DNA of 38,093 nt, taken from JAKFFN01 sp036675025. Lineage in GTDB: Bacteria; Sumerlaeota; Sumerlaeia; Sumerlaeales; Sumerlaeaceae. Below, in pieces: positions 15,829-24,079 of this stretch; the first letter of the stretch is position 1, and every line of letters begins with the position of its first letter. The notes under the pieces are model-generated. The model was given only the letters and a program-made list of their open reading frames with translations, did no database searches and had not been told where the DNA came from. The DNA is taken from NCBI GenBank assembly GCA_036675025.1, contig JAKFFN010000283.1:1-38093 (forward strand), written 5' to 3'. The translations under genes were made by a program, and so were the position numbers.

Positions 15829-16386
15829 ATGGCAGCGATGCAGACATATGTGGCATTGCTTTACAGCATAGTGCTGGCACCGGGCCGGCGCGTGGTCATG
15901 TCTGACCTTAAGACCATTGCAACAGAGCTGGGCTTCGAAAATCCACGGACAGTGCTGGCAACTGGCAACCTGATATTTCGTACAAAAAAGACGCCAGTGG
16001 CCACGTTGGAAAAGCAGCTGGAAGCGGCATTTAAGTATGTGTTTGGTCGCCACGTGGATATCATCATCAGGACCGCTGATGATTGGGCGAAACTCGTGGC
16101 GGAGAATCCGTTTCCGGAGCAAAGCCGCGATCACCCCAGCCATGTGATTGTACGTGTGATGAGGGACCCAGTGACGCAGGACGCAATTGATCTCCTGGCC
16201 GGATACGCCACGAAGGAAGAAGAAATCCGTCCTGCAGACAACAACCTCTGGATATACTTTGGGAATGACATAGGCCATTCTCGCCTTGCAGCAGCCATCA
16301 CGCCAAAACGCGCCGGCATCGGCACTTCGCGCAACTGGAACACGGTGCAGAAGATCGCAGCGGAACTAAAGAAAGTCGTAAATTGA
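15829..16386 (+). CDS. DUF1697 family protein
   Basis: This is a 185-residue cytoplasmic protein. Family features are the opening TYVALLYSIVLAPGRRVVMSDLKTIATELGF, the ATGNLIF motif (residues 44-50), EKQLEAAFKYVFGRHVDIIIRTADDWAKLV and, near the end, KRAGIGTSRNWNTVQKIAAEL. DUF1697 proteins are widespread, small and biochemically uncharacterised. The gene begins 38 bases after ychF and its TGA overlaps the TTG start of the next gene, so the three are probably co-transcribed. A second ATG three codons downstream of the first is an equally possible start. Confidence 0.9.
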   Translation: MAAMQTYVALLYSIVLAPGRRVVMSDLKTIATELGFENPRTVLATGNLIFRTKKTPVATLEKQLEAAFKYVFGRHVDIIIRTADDWAKLVAENPFPEQSRDHPSHVIVRVMRDPVTQDAIDLLAGYATKEEEIRPADNNLWIYFGNDIGHSRLAAAITPKRAGIGTSRNWNTVQKIAAELKKVVN

Positions 16387-17336
16387 AGTACGCGTCCCCG
16401 TTCTGGCTGCCCGGCGGTCATCTACAGACAATCATTCCATCAAAGTTGACTCCGGCTCCTGCGGTTGCGTACCGCCGCGAACGCTGGACCACTCCTGACA
16501 ACGATTTCATCGACGTGGATTTTATCGATGGAGCGCCGGAGAAACCGCTCCTGGTTCTGTTTCACGGTCTCGAAGGCTCGTCACAGAGCCACTACGCCCG
16601 CGCGATAATGTCACACATCGCGGCGCTCGGGTGGTCCGGGGCAATCGCCCACTTCCGCAGCTGCTCAGGCGAACTCAATCTCGCGCCCCGCTTTTACCAC
16701 TCCGGCGACGCAGAAGAACTCGACTGGATTCTCCGGCGCATGAAACTTCACGCCGACGCCTTCGGCTGCAGCCGCCTGTATGCAGTCGGCGCTTCCCTGG
16801 GCGGCAATGCGCTGCTTCGCTGGCTGGGCGAATCGCAGCATCAGGCTGACTTCATTGATGCCGCCTGCGCCATTTCCGCCCCGCTGTGTCTGCGCAGCGG
16901 CGGAACTTCCATCGCCCGCGGTTTCAACCGCCTTTACACCCATGTGTTTCTCCGCACCCTGAAACCAAAAAGCCTCAAAAAGCTTGAGCAGTTCCCCGGG
17001 CTCTTCGATGGCGATGCCCTGCGCCGTGCCCGCAACCTTTATGAATTTGATAACGTGGTGACTGCGCCGCTCCATGGTTTTCGCGACACTGATGATTACT
17101 GGCACCGCTGCAGTTCCAAGCATGTCCTTGCTGATATCACTGTGCCCACACTCGTATTGAATGCGCAGAACGATCCGTTTCTACCGGCGTCCGATTTGCC
17201 GCAGACCGCCGCGCCCGCCGTTACACTGCAATACCCCGAACAGGGCGGTCACCTCGGCTTCGCAAGCGGCCGCCCACCCGGCTCGCTAACATGGCTGCCG
17301 GCTCGCATTGTGCATTTTCTAGAAACACGGGGTTAG
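16383..17336 (+). CDS. yheT: YheT-like alpha/beta hydrolase
   Basis: This is a 317-residue cytoplasmic hydrolase. The opening SPFWLPGGHLQTIIPS and LLVLFHGLEGSSQSHYARAI are characteristic of the YheT/EMB8 (ABHD1/3) family. The catalytic triad can be placed: S138 in VGASLGG, D264 in LNAQNDPFLP and H290 in QGGHLGF. The physiological substrate is unknown, probably an ester or lipid. Translation must begin at the TTG at 16383, which shares four bases with the DUF1697 stop (TTGA), a coupling arrangement. A weak terminator overlaps the end of the gene. Confidence 0.92.
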   Translation: MKYASPFWLPGGHLQTIIPSKLTPAPAVAYRRERWTTPDNDFIDVDFIDGAPEKPLLVLFHGLEGSSQSHYARAIMSHIAALGWSGAIAHFRSCSGELNLAPRFYHSGDAEELDWILRRMKLHADAFGCSRLYAVGASLGGNALLRWLGESQHQADFIDAACAISAPLCLRSGGTSIARGFNRLYTHVFLRTLKPKSLKKLEQFPGLFDGDALRRARNLYEFDNVVTAPLHGFRDTDDYWHRCSSKHVLADITVPTLVLNAQNDPFLPASDLPQTAAPAVTLQYPEQGGHLGFASGRPPGSLTWLPARIVHFLETRG

Positions 17337-17352
17337 CCCGTACGGATTTTTT
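17327..17352 (+). terminator. Weak terminator at the end of the ychF cluster
   Basis: ACGGG and CCCGT (17327-17341) pair around GTTAG, which includes the yheT stop codon, followed by ACGGATTTTTT. The 5-bp stem is short and the T-run is displaced by five bases. Confidence 0.4.
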
Positions 17353-18295
17353 AATATAGCATCCACCCGCTGACGCTGCTCAGCGGCGAGTATGTGACGT
17401 TCGTTCCCCATACGGCCTGGAAGGTAACAGACGGCGCGGCGCTTGGCGCTATCATGAGATCAACCTGTGTAGCCCCTGCCACATCACCGGCCACATCTGC
17501 CGCGCCATTATTGTCTGCGTCATTCTGGACCGTATTGCCGATGGACGGCAGAATCTCTTTGTTCACTTCCGGTCCAAGACCCACGAAATTGTTTTCGTTC
17601 GTCCAGTAATACGTGCTCCCATAACTGCCCGTGGGAGGATCAGCCACCCCGAAAACCCTGGTCGCCGGCACAGAAGATTCCAGCAATACCCCTAACGCAC
17701 CATTCACGCTGGTATTTGGCGTTCCCTCTCCCACGGCAATGGCCGAGCCTCCTCCGCCGAAGGTGTTGGCCAGCCGCACGCACATATCGTCATCGTACGC
17801 ATTGGAAGCAAGATAGCTGTCCACATCCATGAACCAGATAATACGAACCGCCTTTGGCGTAGCCGAGAGGTTCGCGATGTTCCAGGTAAACTGTATGCCC
17901 GCGGAATCTCCCGGTGCTGGCTGGGCCATTGTAACTGCGAGGCTGCCCGCCAGGTTGTTGCCAAAATCAATACCCACATTCGTAAAACCCGCCGGGTTCG
18001 TAGCAACAGTCCCATCTGGAATTTCGGGAACATGTGCTGCCACGTTGTCGGCCCAGAAAGTAACATTGTCCGTGACGTTGTGGATCATGAAGTAGTTGCG
18101 ATAGACCGTATAATCCGATATCACCGCGCCTTCCGGGTCGAACATCCCGTCGTCGCCAATGACCTGGCCGTCAGAGAAGATATTAGTAAATGCCAACGAG
18201 CCGGCCCCGGATCCAACCGAAATACTGTAAGGTCCTGCCGCGCCGGCAAACGCTACTGGCAATGCCAGGCAAAATGAGAATAGGATGCGCTTCAT
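17351..18295 (-). CDS. Exported protein of unknown function with C-terminal W-x-L-Y tag
   Basis: The protein is 314 residues from the ATG at 18295, chosen because GGAGGG lies 10 bases upstream; the earlier ATG at 18313 would overlap that site. The signal peptide is MKRILFSFCLALPVAFAGAA. The mature part is beta-rich and acidic, with segments such as YTVYRNYFMIHNVTDNVTFWADN, GIQFTWNIANLSATPKAVRIIWFMDVDSY and NDADNNGAADVAGDVAG (a calcium-binding-like Asp/Asn-rich loop). It ends SSVSGWMLY, the tail shared with three other exported proteins here. I do not recognise the family. A beta-sandwich surface protein is a reasonable guess. It is transcribed toward the yheT-like gene and is 170 bases from the divergent pseudopilin gene. 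Confidence 0.82.
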   Translation of the reverse strand: MKRILFSFCLALPVAFAGAAGPYSISVGSGAGSLAFTNIFSDGQVIGDDGMFDPEGAVISDYTVYRNYFMIHNVTDNVTFWADNVAAHVPEIPDGTVATNPAGFTNVGIDFGNNLAGSLAVTMAQPAPGDSAGIQFTWNIANLSATPKAVRIIWFMDVDSYLASNAYDDDMCVRLANTFGGGGSAIAVGEGTPNTSVNGALGVLLESSVPATRVFGVADPPTGSYGSTYYWTNENNFVGLGPEVNKEILPSIGNTVQNDADNNGAADVAGDVAGATQVDLMIAPSAAPSVTFQAVWGTNVTYSPLSSVSGWMLY

Positions 18296-18483
18296 TGTGA
18301 ATGTGCCCTCCACTAAAGCGGTGCGATCAAAGCCTGACTGAGAAACTTAAAAAGGATCAGCTCCGACAGGCAAAAAATAAGGTAATCGTCTACCGGAAGT
18401 CGAGAAAATTCTCATGATGATTTCCCGGGATTTGTGAAAAATCTTGCAATGCAGCACACCCGTCAGCCATACTTAAGATTAAG

Positions 18484-19056
18484 ATGAACGGCAAGCGACA
18501 TAAAGGGTTTACCCTGATTGAGTTACTCATCGTGGTGGCGATTATCGCCATACTCGCCGCTATTGCTGTTCCCAATTTTCTTGAGGCTCTTACGCGAACC
18601 AGGGTTTCGCGCGCGAAGACCGACTTAAGAACTGTGGCTACCTGTGTAGAAACCTACAGGGCAGATTATAATGCCTATCCAGAGCCCATCCGTGCTTTGT
18701 CATCGCCGGTCGCCTACATTTCTGATGCCTACGTGCCCGACCCGTTCGCAAACCCGGAAGGGTGGTTTGCCATGGGTTACGTGCAGGGCCAGGTTGGAAG
18801 CCAGCCGCAGTTCCTTTTTGACTTCGGTGTGAGGGGCGCCACCCCCGCTGAACGAGCCGCCATGGCGAGCCATGGGTTTTTCATATTCAGCAACGGCCCG
18901 GACCGGCTTGACGAAGCCCTTGAAGCCCCGAACACTGCGTTTCGCTCCGTGATCAATGCTCCTAATTCTGACCTCAGCTACTTTTATGATGCCACCAACG
19001 GCACAATGTCGCGCGGTGATATCATGCGAAGCGGCCGCTTCCAGCCACAGACATAA
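18484..19056 (+). CDS. GspG/type IV pilin-like pseudopilin
   Basis: This is a 190-residue protein with a textbook class III (prepilin) signal. A short basic leader MNGKRHKG is followed by cleavage before F9 and the hydrophobic stem FTLIELLIVVAIIAILAAIAVPNF. Glutamate is at mature position +5 (E13). The stem continues into LEALTRTRVSRAKTDLRTVATCVETYRADYNAYP, the alpha-1 helix of GspG-like pseudopilins common in Hydrogenedentes/Lentisphaera-type genomes. The globular part is short and unrecognised, with several Pro-rich loops and a PDPFANPEGW segment. Such proteins are processed by PilD-type peptidase and assembled by type II or type IV machinery, none of which is in this window. The ribosome binding site is weak. 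The gene converges on the permease gene. Confidence 0.9.
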   Translation: MNGKRHKGFTLIELLIVVAIIAILAAIAVPNFLEALTRTRVSRAKTDLRTVATCVETYRADYNAYPEPIRALSSPVAYISDAYVPDPFANPEGWFAMGYVQGQVGSQPQFLFDFGVRGATPAERAAMASHGFFIFSNGPDRLDEALEAPNTAFRSVINAPNSDLSYFYDATNGTMSRGDIMRSGRFQPQT

Positions 19057-19068
19057 GCGAAGGAGCGG

Positions 19069-20907
19069 CTATATTATCAGCCGCACGCCCCCAAGATCAG
19101 CCAGGTCATACGGAAGCTTTCCCCCGGGTGAACCAATGAACATGTAGTTTACCGGGATTCGCCATTCCCGAGACAGCCGCTGAATTAACTCTGGTGAAAA
19201 CTTCCCCTTCACGACAACAAAATCTATATCAATCTCTGGATAAGCCCTGTCCAGCACCTCGATATCGTTAACGAGATTCTGCGAGACCTGGTCATCATTT
19301 TGGACTATTGTGACTACCTTGAGCCGGTTCGTATGCTCGTTATCAATCACGTACTGCATTACCGTGTTGAGGTGAGCCACGTTGTGACCCCGCGCAAAGA
19401 AAACCACCTGCTGCCCGAGGATGTGCTCGATGCTGTCTTCAATAGATTTAACTACTGAACCAAGGGGCAGCTTCAGTGATTTGCGCATCTCGTGCAGTAT
19501 GAAGCGCAATCCCTTAAGAATGGCGATGCGTTCCAGCATAACAATAACCACGAGTACAGCGGGGATAAAATACTGAAGAAATACCCGGACATTATCGGGC
19601 GTCATAGCGAGATTCCCGGCCAGGCCCACCAGTACGGCTATTATTCCCAGTAGCGTAAGCGACCATGGAGCGCGCTGCGGCCGTGGTAGCCTGGCTCGCT
19701 TAACCTTCAGGAGAATATTGCCAAGGCCGAACAGGGCCATCACAGATAGGAAGGATATGGTGTAAACCCCCGCCAGCAGCGGAACGTGTCCGTTGGTAAT
19801 CAATAGCACCGACACGCAGAGCAGAAAAAACAGGATCAGGATCCTATGGGTAGACCCACGCCGGTTTGTTTTCAGCAGGGCCTGGGGCAGGCAACGGTCA
19901 AGGGTCATACGGTGAACCAGTCCGTTTACGCCTACATAACTCGTCAATACGGCTCCGCTGAGTACCAGCACTGCATTTATAGAAACTACGATGGAGAGCC
20001 ACTGCCCTCCCGATGCGCCGCCCATCTTCGTCAACAGCGCGCTCTGGTAAGGGGCTGTTTTCATGAGGGGAATCGGCAAAAGCATCAGCGCCAGTAACGC
20101 TATGGCCGGGTTAAACACAGTAACCGCCAGCCACATGTTTCTTAACGTCTTGGGGAAGACCCCCTCTTTCTGCTCTTCGACAAAATTGGCCGAGCTCTCA
20201 AACCCCGAAATGCCCAGCATTGCCGCCGAGAATCCAAAAAACAAAGCCATACCCAAGCCACCAGGCGATGGCTCTGCCAGGTTGGCAATAAAAACACCAA
20301 GGCCATTTGCCGTCACGCTGATAAAGCCCACCACTACCAGCACGGAAAGCGTTGTCAGGTGCAGTAAAAATATCCCGACTGCCACAACTGCCGATTCAGT
20401 TATGCCGAGGATCGTGAGTACCAGGAAGAGCCCGAGCAGAAAGATGGTCGCTGGAATAACAGGTAACCCATGCCACAGAGCATGGAGATAATGCATAGCC
20501 TCGTTACCTGATATGACCGCCGTGGCCATATACGAAAGAATCGTAAGGCAAGCTGCCAGGGACGCCCTGAACTTGCTGGTTGTGTTCAGCAGCGCATTGT
20601 AGGCGCCTCCGTTTAGTGGCAGCGCACCGACAACTTCAGCGTAAATGTATCGAAAGCAGAACAGCACCCCCGCCACCCCCAGCAAAACTACCGGTGCCCA
20701 TTTTCCGCCCCAGAAAATTGCCAGCGCCGATACGTACAGGCAGGATGAAGTTATGTCATTGCCGCATATTGCCGTGGAAGCCAATTCGCCGAGCTTGGTG
20801 TGCTTTCGGTGAGCAGTTCCTGCCGGGGGAAGTTCATCACTCGTCACTGTGTATCTGCTTTTATCTCCAGAAGATTTCGTTGTGTGTAAACATCCAGTTG
20901 CGTACAT
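19069..20907 (-). CDS. APC-family amino acid permease with cytoplasmic C-terminal domain
   Basis: This is a 612-residue inner-membrane protein. A polar N-terminus of about 40 residues precedes LGELASTAICGNDITSSCLYVSA, an APC-superfamily TM1 with the unwound glycine region. About 12 hydrophobic segments follow; AEVVGALPLNGGAYNALLNT is the APC TM3 signature, and FFGFSAAMLGISGFESSANFVEEQK is TM6. After the last TM (about residue 465) comes a soluble domain of about 145 residues (from LRFILHEMRKSL to GGVRLII) with alternating beta/alpha character (VVFFARGHNVAH, RLKVVTIVQ, DIDFVVVKG), reminiscent of universal-stress-like folds attached to some APC transporters. The substrate is unknown. The start at 20907 lacks a good ribosome binding site. 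Divergent from the CoA-transferase gene across 97 bases. Confidence 0.88.
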   Translation of the reverse strand: MYATGCLHTTKSSGDKSRYTVTSDELPPAGTAHRKHTKLGELASTAICGNDITSSCLYVSALAIFWGGKWAPVVLLGVAGVLFCFRYIYAEVVGALPLNGGAYNALLNTTSKFRASLAACLTILSYMATAVISGNEAMHYLHALWHGLPVIPATIFLLGLFLVLTILGITESAVVAVGIFLLHLTTLSVLVVVGFISVTANGLGVFIANLAEPSPGGLGMALFFGFSAAMLGISGFESSANFVEEQKEGVFPKTLRNMWLAVTVFNPAIALLALMLLPIPLMKTAPYQSALLTKMGGASGGQWLSIVVSINAVLVLSGAVLTSYVGVNGLVHRMTLDRCLPQALLKTNRRGSTHRILILFFLLCVSVLLITNGHVPLLAGVYTISFLSVMALFGLGNILLKVKRARLPRPQRAPWSLTLLGIIAVLVGLAGNLAMTPDNVRVFLQYFIPAVLVVIVMLERIAILKGLRFILHEMRKSLKLPLGSVVKSIEDSIEHILGQQVVFFARGHNVAHLNTVMQYVIDNEHTNRLKVVTIVQNDDQVSQNLVNDIEVLDRAYPEIDIDFVVVKGKFSPELIQRLSREWRIPVNYMFIGSPGGKLPYDLADLGGVRLII

Positions 20908-21004
20908 GCGAAAGTCGCGCCTGCCTTTAATGCAACAAAAAGACAGACAGGTAACGTAATATCCGCGAGAACATACTGCCTGTTGTTACGGTGTTAACTA
21001 TACT

Positions 21005-22291
21005 ATGAGAACCTATGAATCTTATGTCTCCGCCGAGGAGGCGCTCCAGAGCATCAAAAGCGGCGACCGCGTTTTTGTGCAGGGCTCTGCGCAAACGCCC
21101 TCATTTCTCCTTACCGCGCTGGCCCGGCAGAAGGATCGCCTAAAGGGCGTCGAGTTGACTTCCATCACTTTGCAGGGCGAGGTCGAACCAGCCCGGGCTG
21201 AGTATGCCGGCCACTTTCGTACGAACAGCCTGTTTGTCTCCGCTCCCGTGCGCGAAGCCGTCAATTGCGGCCTTGGCGATTTCATCCCGGCCTTCCTCAG
21301 CGATATTCCTCATCTCTTCCGCGATGGTATCCTGCCCCTCGATGTTGCGCTGGTACAGGTATCTCCCCCGGATAAACACGGCTATTGCTCGCTCGGCGTT
21401 TCCGTGGATATCGCCCTTACCGCCGTGCTCACTGCAAAAATTGTCATCGCCCAGGTCAACCCGCTCGTCCCGCGCACGCACGGCGATGGAATCGTGCATG
21501 TATCGCAGTTTAGCCACATGGTCTACCAGGAAGCGCCCCTTGCAGAGGTAAACTACGGGTTGCGCGTAAGCGAAGCCGAAAAGAAGATCGGTCGGCTGGT
21601 AGCGGAGATGATAGAAGACGGAAGCTGCCTGCAGCTGGGCATCGGCACCATACCGGATGCGGTGCTCCAGTGCCTGGAGAGTCACAAGGACCTGGGCGTG
21701 CACACGGAAATGTTTTCTGACGGTCTGCTTCCCCTGTTCGAAAAAGGCGTGATCACTAATCGGAAAAAGAAGGTGAACACCAACCTCACTATCGCCGGCT
21801 TTGCCATAGGATCGCGCAAACTTTACGATTACGTGGACGACAACCCGGCGTTTAACTTCATGAGTATCGACTATGTGAATGACCCGGCTGTGATCAAGCT
21901 GAACCCGAAGATGGTGGCAGTGAACAGCGCTATTGAAATTGATCTGACCGGGCAGGTCTGCGCCGATTCCATTGGTACGCGCCAGTACAGCGGCATAGGT
22001 GGCCAGATGGATTTCATCCGCGGCGCCGCCCTTAGCCATGGTGGCAAACCGATCATTGCGCTTACCGCCCGTACCGCCAAAGGCATCCCGCGCATTGTTC
22101 CATTCCTAAAGTCGGGCGCCGGCGTTGTCACTACCCGCGGCCATGTGCATTACATTGTCACGGAATACGGCGTCGCCTACCTCCACGGAAAGAACATGCG
22201 CCAGCGGGCGAACGAGTTAATTAAAATCGCCCACCCCGACGACCGGGAGGAGCTGGATAAGGCGGCTTTCGAGCGGTTTAAATGCCGCTAA
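21005..22291 (+). CDS. Acetyl-CoA hydrolase/4-hydroxybutyrate CoA-transferase family enzyme
   Basis: This is a 428-residue cytoplasmic enzyme, full length for the family. It transfers CoA between an acyl-CoA and a free acid through a glutamyl-CoA intermediate. E235 in GVHTEMFSDG is the likely catalytic glutamate. YSGIGGQMDFIRGA is the glycine-rich CoA-binding segment and HYIVTEYGVAYLHGKNMRQRA the conserved C-terminal block. PPDKHGYCSLGVSVD also fits. The substrate cannot be decided: acetate, butyrate and 4-hydroxybutyrate forms look alike. The ATG has no visible Shine-Dalgarno and the start is set by the conserved N-terminus (MRTYESYVSAEEALQSIKSGDRVF). Its divergent neighbour is an amino-acid-type permease, which may hint at a link with amino acid fermentation products. 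Confidence 0.92.
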   Translation: MRTYESYVSAEEALQSIKSGDRVFVQGSAQTPSFLLTALARQKDRLKGVELTSITLQGEVEPARAEYAGHFRTNSLFVSAPVREAVNCGLGDFIPAFLSDIPHLFRDGILPLDVALVQVSPPDKHGYCSLGVSVDIALTAVLTAKIVIAQVNPLVPRTHGDGIVHVSQFSHMVYQEAPLAEVNYGLRVSEAEKKIGRLVAEMIEDGSCLQLGIGTIPDAVLQCLESHKDLGVHTEMFSDGLLPLFEKGVITNRKKKVNTNLTIAGFAIGSRKLYDYVDDNPAFNFMSIDYVNDPAVIKLNPKMVAVNSAIEIDLTGQVCADSIGTRQYSGIGGQMDFIRGAALSHGGKPIIALTARTAKGIPRIVPFLKSGAGVVTTRGHVHYIVTEYGVAYLHGKNMRQRANELIKIAHPDDREELDKAAFERFKCR

Positions 22292-22378
22292 ACCAGAAGT
22301 CAGAGATCGTGATATAATTTCGCATTGACGCCTTACTAGACGCGTGACATATGATCTCTTTGGGATGGAGAGATAACT

Positions 22379-24052
22379 GTGACAACGCGAAATTTTAAGG
22401 CGCTCCTGTGTAGCGCCGCCCTTGCACTTTTACCCGCTGTGGCCCCGGCTTTTGACCCCGCCGCGGGTGATTTTTCAAAGCCGCGGCCTGACTGTGTGCG
22501 CATTCTCACATGGAACGTTCACAACAACTTCATTTATAATGCCGCCGATGACGGCAACTACCAGCGCGTAATCAAGGCGATCAATCCTGATATTATCGCT
22601 TTCCAGGAGATGGAGCACTCGCTATCAGCCGCCCAGATCAGCTCACGGCTGGTCTCATATTTCCCCGGCAGTTCATGGTATGTCTACCTGGGTAAGGCTG
22701 ACGGAAGTGGTGATGGAGTCAGCAACCGCAACGTGTACGCGTCGCGCTTTCCCCTGTCCATGACCCGGCAGGATACTATCCCGACTTCCAGCATTCGCGG
22801 CGTGGCCATTGCCATGGTTAATCTTCCCAATGCGACTTTCTCCAAAGACATCTATATGATGAACATTCACTTTAAGGCCGGCGGTGAGATTACAGACCAC
22901 GAGAGCCGCCAGAGACACGCCGACGCCCTGACAAACTGGATGAGAGACGCGCGCACGGCGGGCGGCAATGTGAACATCCCGACCGGCACCCCAATGATTG
23001 TAACCGGGGATTTCAACCTCGGCAACCGCGGAGATGCTGCCCCTTACCACGCATCCCATACGATGCTGAAAGGCAACATCTACGACACTACCCGCTACGG
23101 CGCTTCGTCTCGCCCCGATTGGGATGGAACGGAAAACACCGATGCAAGCCCGTATGACTATAATACCGGCGAAGTCTGGACCCACGGCAGCGCTGACCCC
23201 GGCTCCCGTATCGACCGATTCTATTATACAGACACCGCCATCCATAAAGTAAGTGGGTTTGTATTTAACAGCCGCACCATGACGGCCGCCGCCCGATCAG
23301 CAGCAGGCGGGATACTTGTAAACGATACCTCCGGAGCATCTGACCATCTGCCCGTGGTTTGTGACTTCGCACTCGGCCCGGATCCCGCGCCGCCGGCAAA
23401 ACTCGTCATCAACGAGTACTGCGCCAACGACGGCGCTACCGATACTCAAACCTTCCTGGAAATCAAGAACGTGGGCGGAAGGGAGATTAACCTCAACGGG
23501 CCGACCGACTACTGGATCAAAGAGTCAGACCCGCTGTCGGCAGTAGTACCCGGCGCTGAAAACGAACAATATGGATTTGATCTGTCCGGTGTCATTCCTC
23601 CCGGCGGGCTGTTCGTACTTTATGACAGTGCGGGTCATTCCGCTGGCATTGCCAGCACAATTCAGTCGCGCCTGCCAGCGCTTCAGCGCCATGACCTGCC
23701 TGGGTTTGTTCTCGACAATGACAACGACAGCGCCATAGCCCTCGTCGAAAGAACCTGGACCAACACATCGTCAAATTTTGAAACACCAATAGAAGCTTAT
23801 GGCTGGGCAGCGCCCAATCCCAACGAAACAAAGTACTTTCGGCTGGACAGCGGCAACGACCGCCTGATTGCCCTGGGTCCTGATCAATGGACCAGCTTCC
23901 TTGCCAACAACGCCGCTTCCAATAATACGGTGGCGCGGAATCCCGGTGACACAGCGCTCAACTCCTACGCGGGATGGACCATAGGAGCGGCGCTTAGCCC
24001 CGGACTGGAAAATCCCCAGCCCGCCAGCGTTGATAACTGGTGCCTTTACTAG
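22379..24052 (+). CDS. Exported endonuclease/exonuclease/phosphatase protein with lamin-tail domain and W-x-L-Y tag
   Basis: The protein has 557 residues from a GTG start preceded by TGGAGAGATAACT. A signal peptide (residues 1 to about 24, ending APAF) leads to an endonuclease/exonuclease/phosphatase domain (about 38-325). Its motifs are LTWNVHNN, AFQEME (E77), MNIHFKAGG, VTGDFNLGNRGDA and GASDHLPVVCDF, so the metal and catalytic residues appear intact. A lamin-tail domain follows (about 335-440: LVINEYCANDG, FLEIKNVGGREINL, IPPGGLFVLYD). Such fusions occur in secreted bacterial nucleases that may digest extracellular DNA for phosphate or biofilm remodelling. The last residues, ASVDNWCLY, match the C-terminal tag of three other exported proteins here. 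A TATAAT box at 22312-22317 may be its -10 element. Confidence 0.92.
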   Translation: MTTRNFKALLCSAALALLPAVAPAFDPAAGDFSKPRPDCVRILTWNVHNNFIYNAADDGNYQRVIKAINPDIIAFQEMEHSLSAAQISSRLVSYFPGSSWYVYLGKADGSGDGVSNRNVYASRFPLSMTRQDTIPTSSIRGVAIAMVNLPNATFSKDIYMMNIHFKAGGEITDHESRQRHADALTNWMRDARTAGGNVNIPTGTPMIVTGDFNLGNRGDAAPYHASHTMLKGNIYDTTRYGASSRPDWDGTENTDASPYDYNTGEVWTHGSADPGSRIDRFYYTDTAIHKVSGFVFNSRTMTAAARSAAGGILVNDTSGASDHLPVVCDFALGPDPAPPAKLVINEYCANDGATDTQTFLEIKNVGGREINLNGPTDYWIKESDPLSAVVPGAENEQYGFDLSGVIPPGGLFVLYDSAGHSAGIASTIQSRLPALQRHDLPGFVLDNDNDSAIALVERTWTNTSSNFETPIEAYGWAAPNPNETKYFRLDSGNDRLIALGPDQWTSFLANNAASNNTVARNPGDTALNSYAGWTIGAALSPGLENPQPASVDNWCLY

Positions 24053-24079
24053 AGCATGACCCTGCAGGTTACGCCGCTT

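Noticed and set aside
19065..19084. Hairpin GCGGCT/AGCCGC between the pseudopilin and permease genes as a terminator
   Set aside because: The stem is perfect but no T-run follows on either strand, and it overlaps the last codons of the permease.
20983..21004. TTGTTA and TATACT as a promoter for a leaderless CoA-transferase mRNA
   Set aside because: The boxes are only 10 bases apart, too close for a standard promoter.
21140..22039. 299-residue minus-strand frame inside the CoA-transferase gene
   Set aside because: It is antisense to a fully conserved family member and has no recognisable motif.
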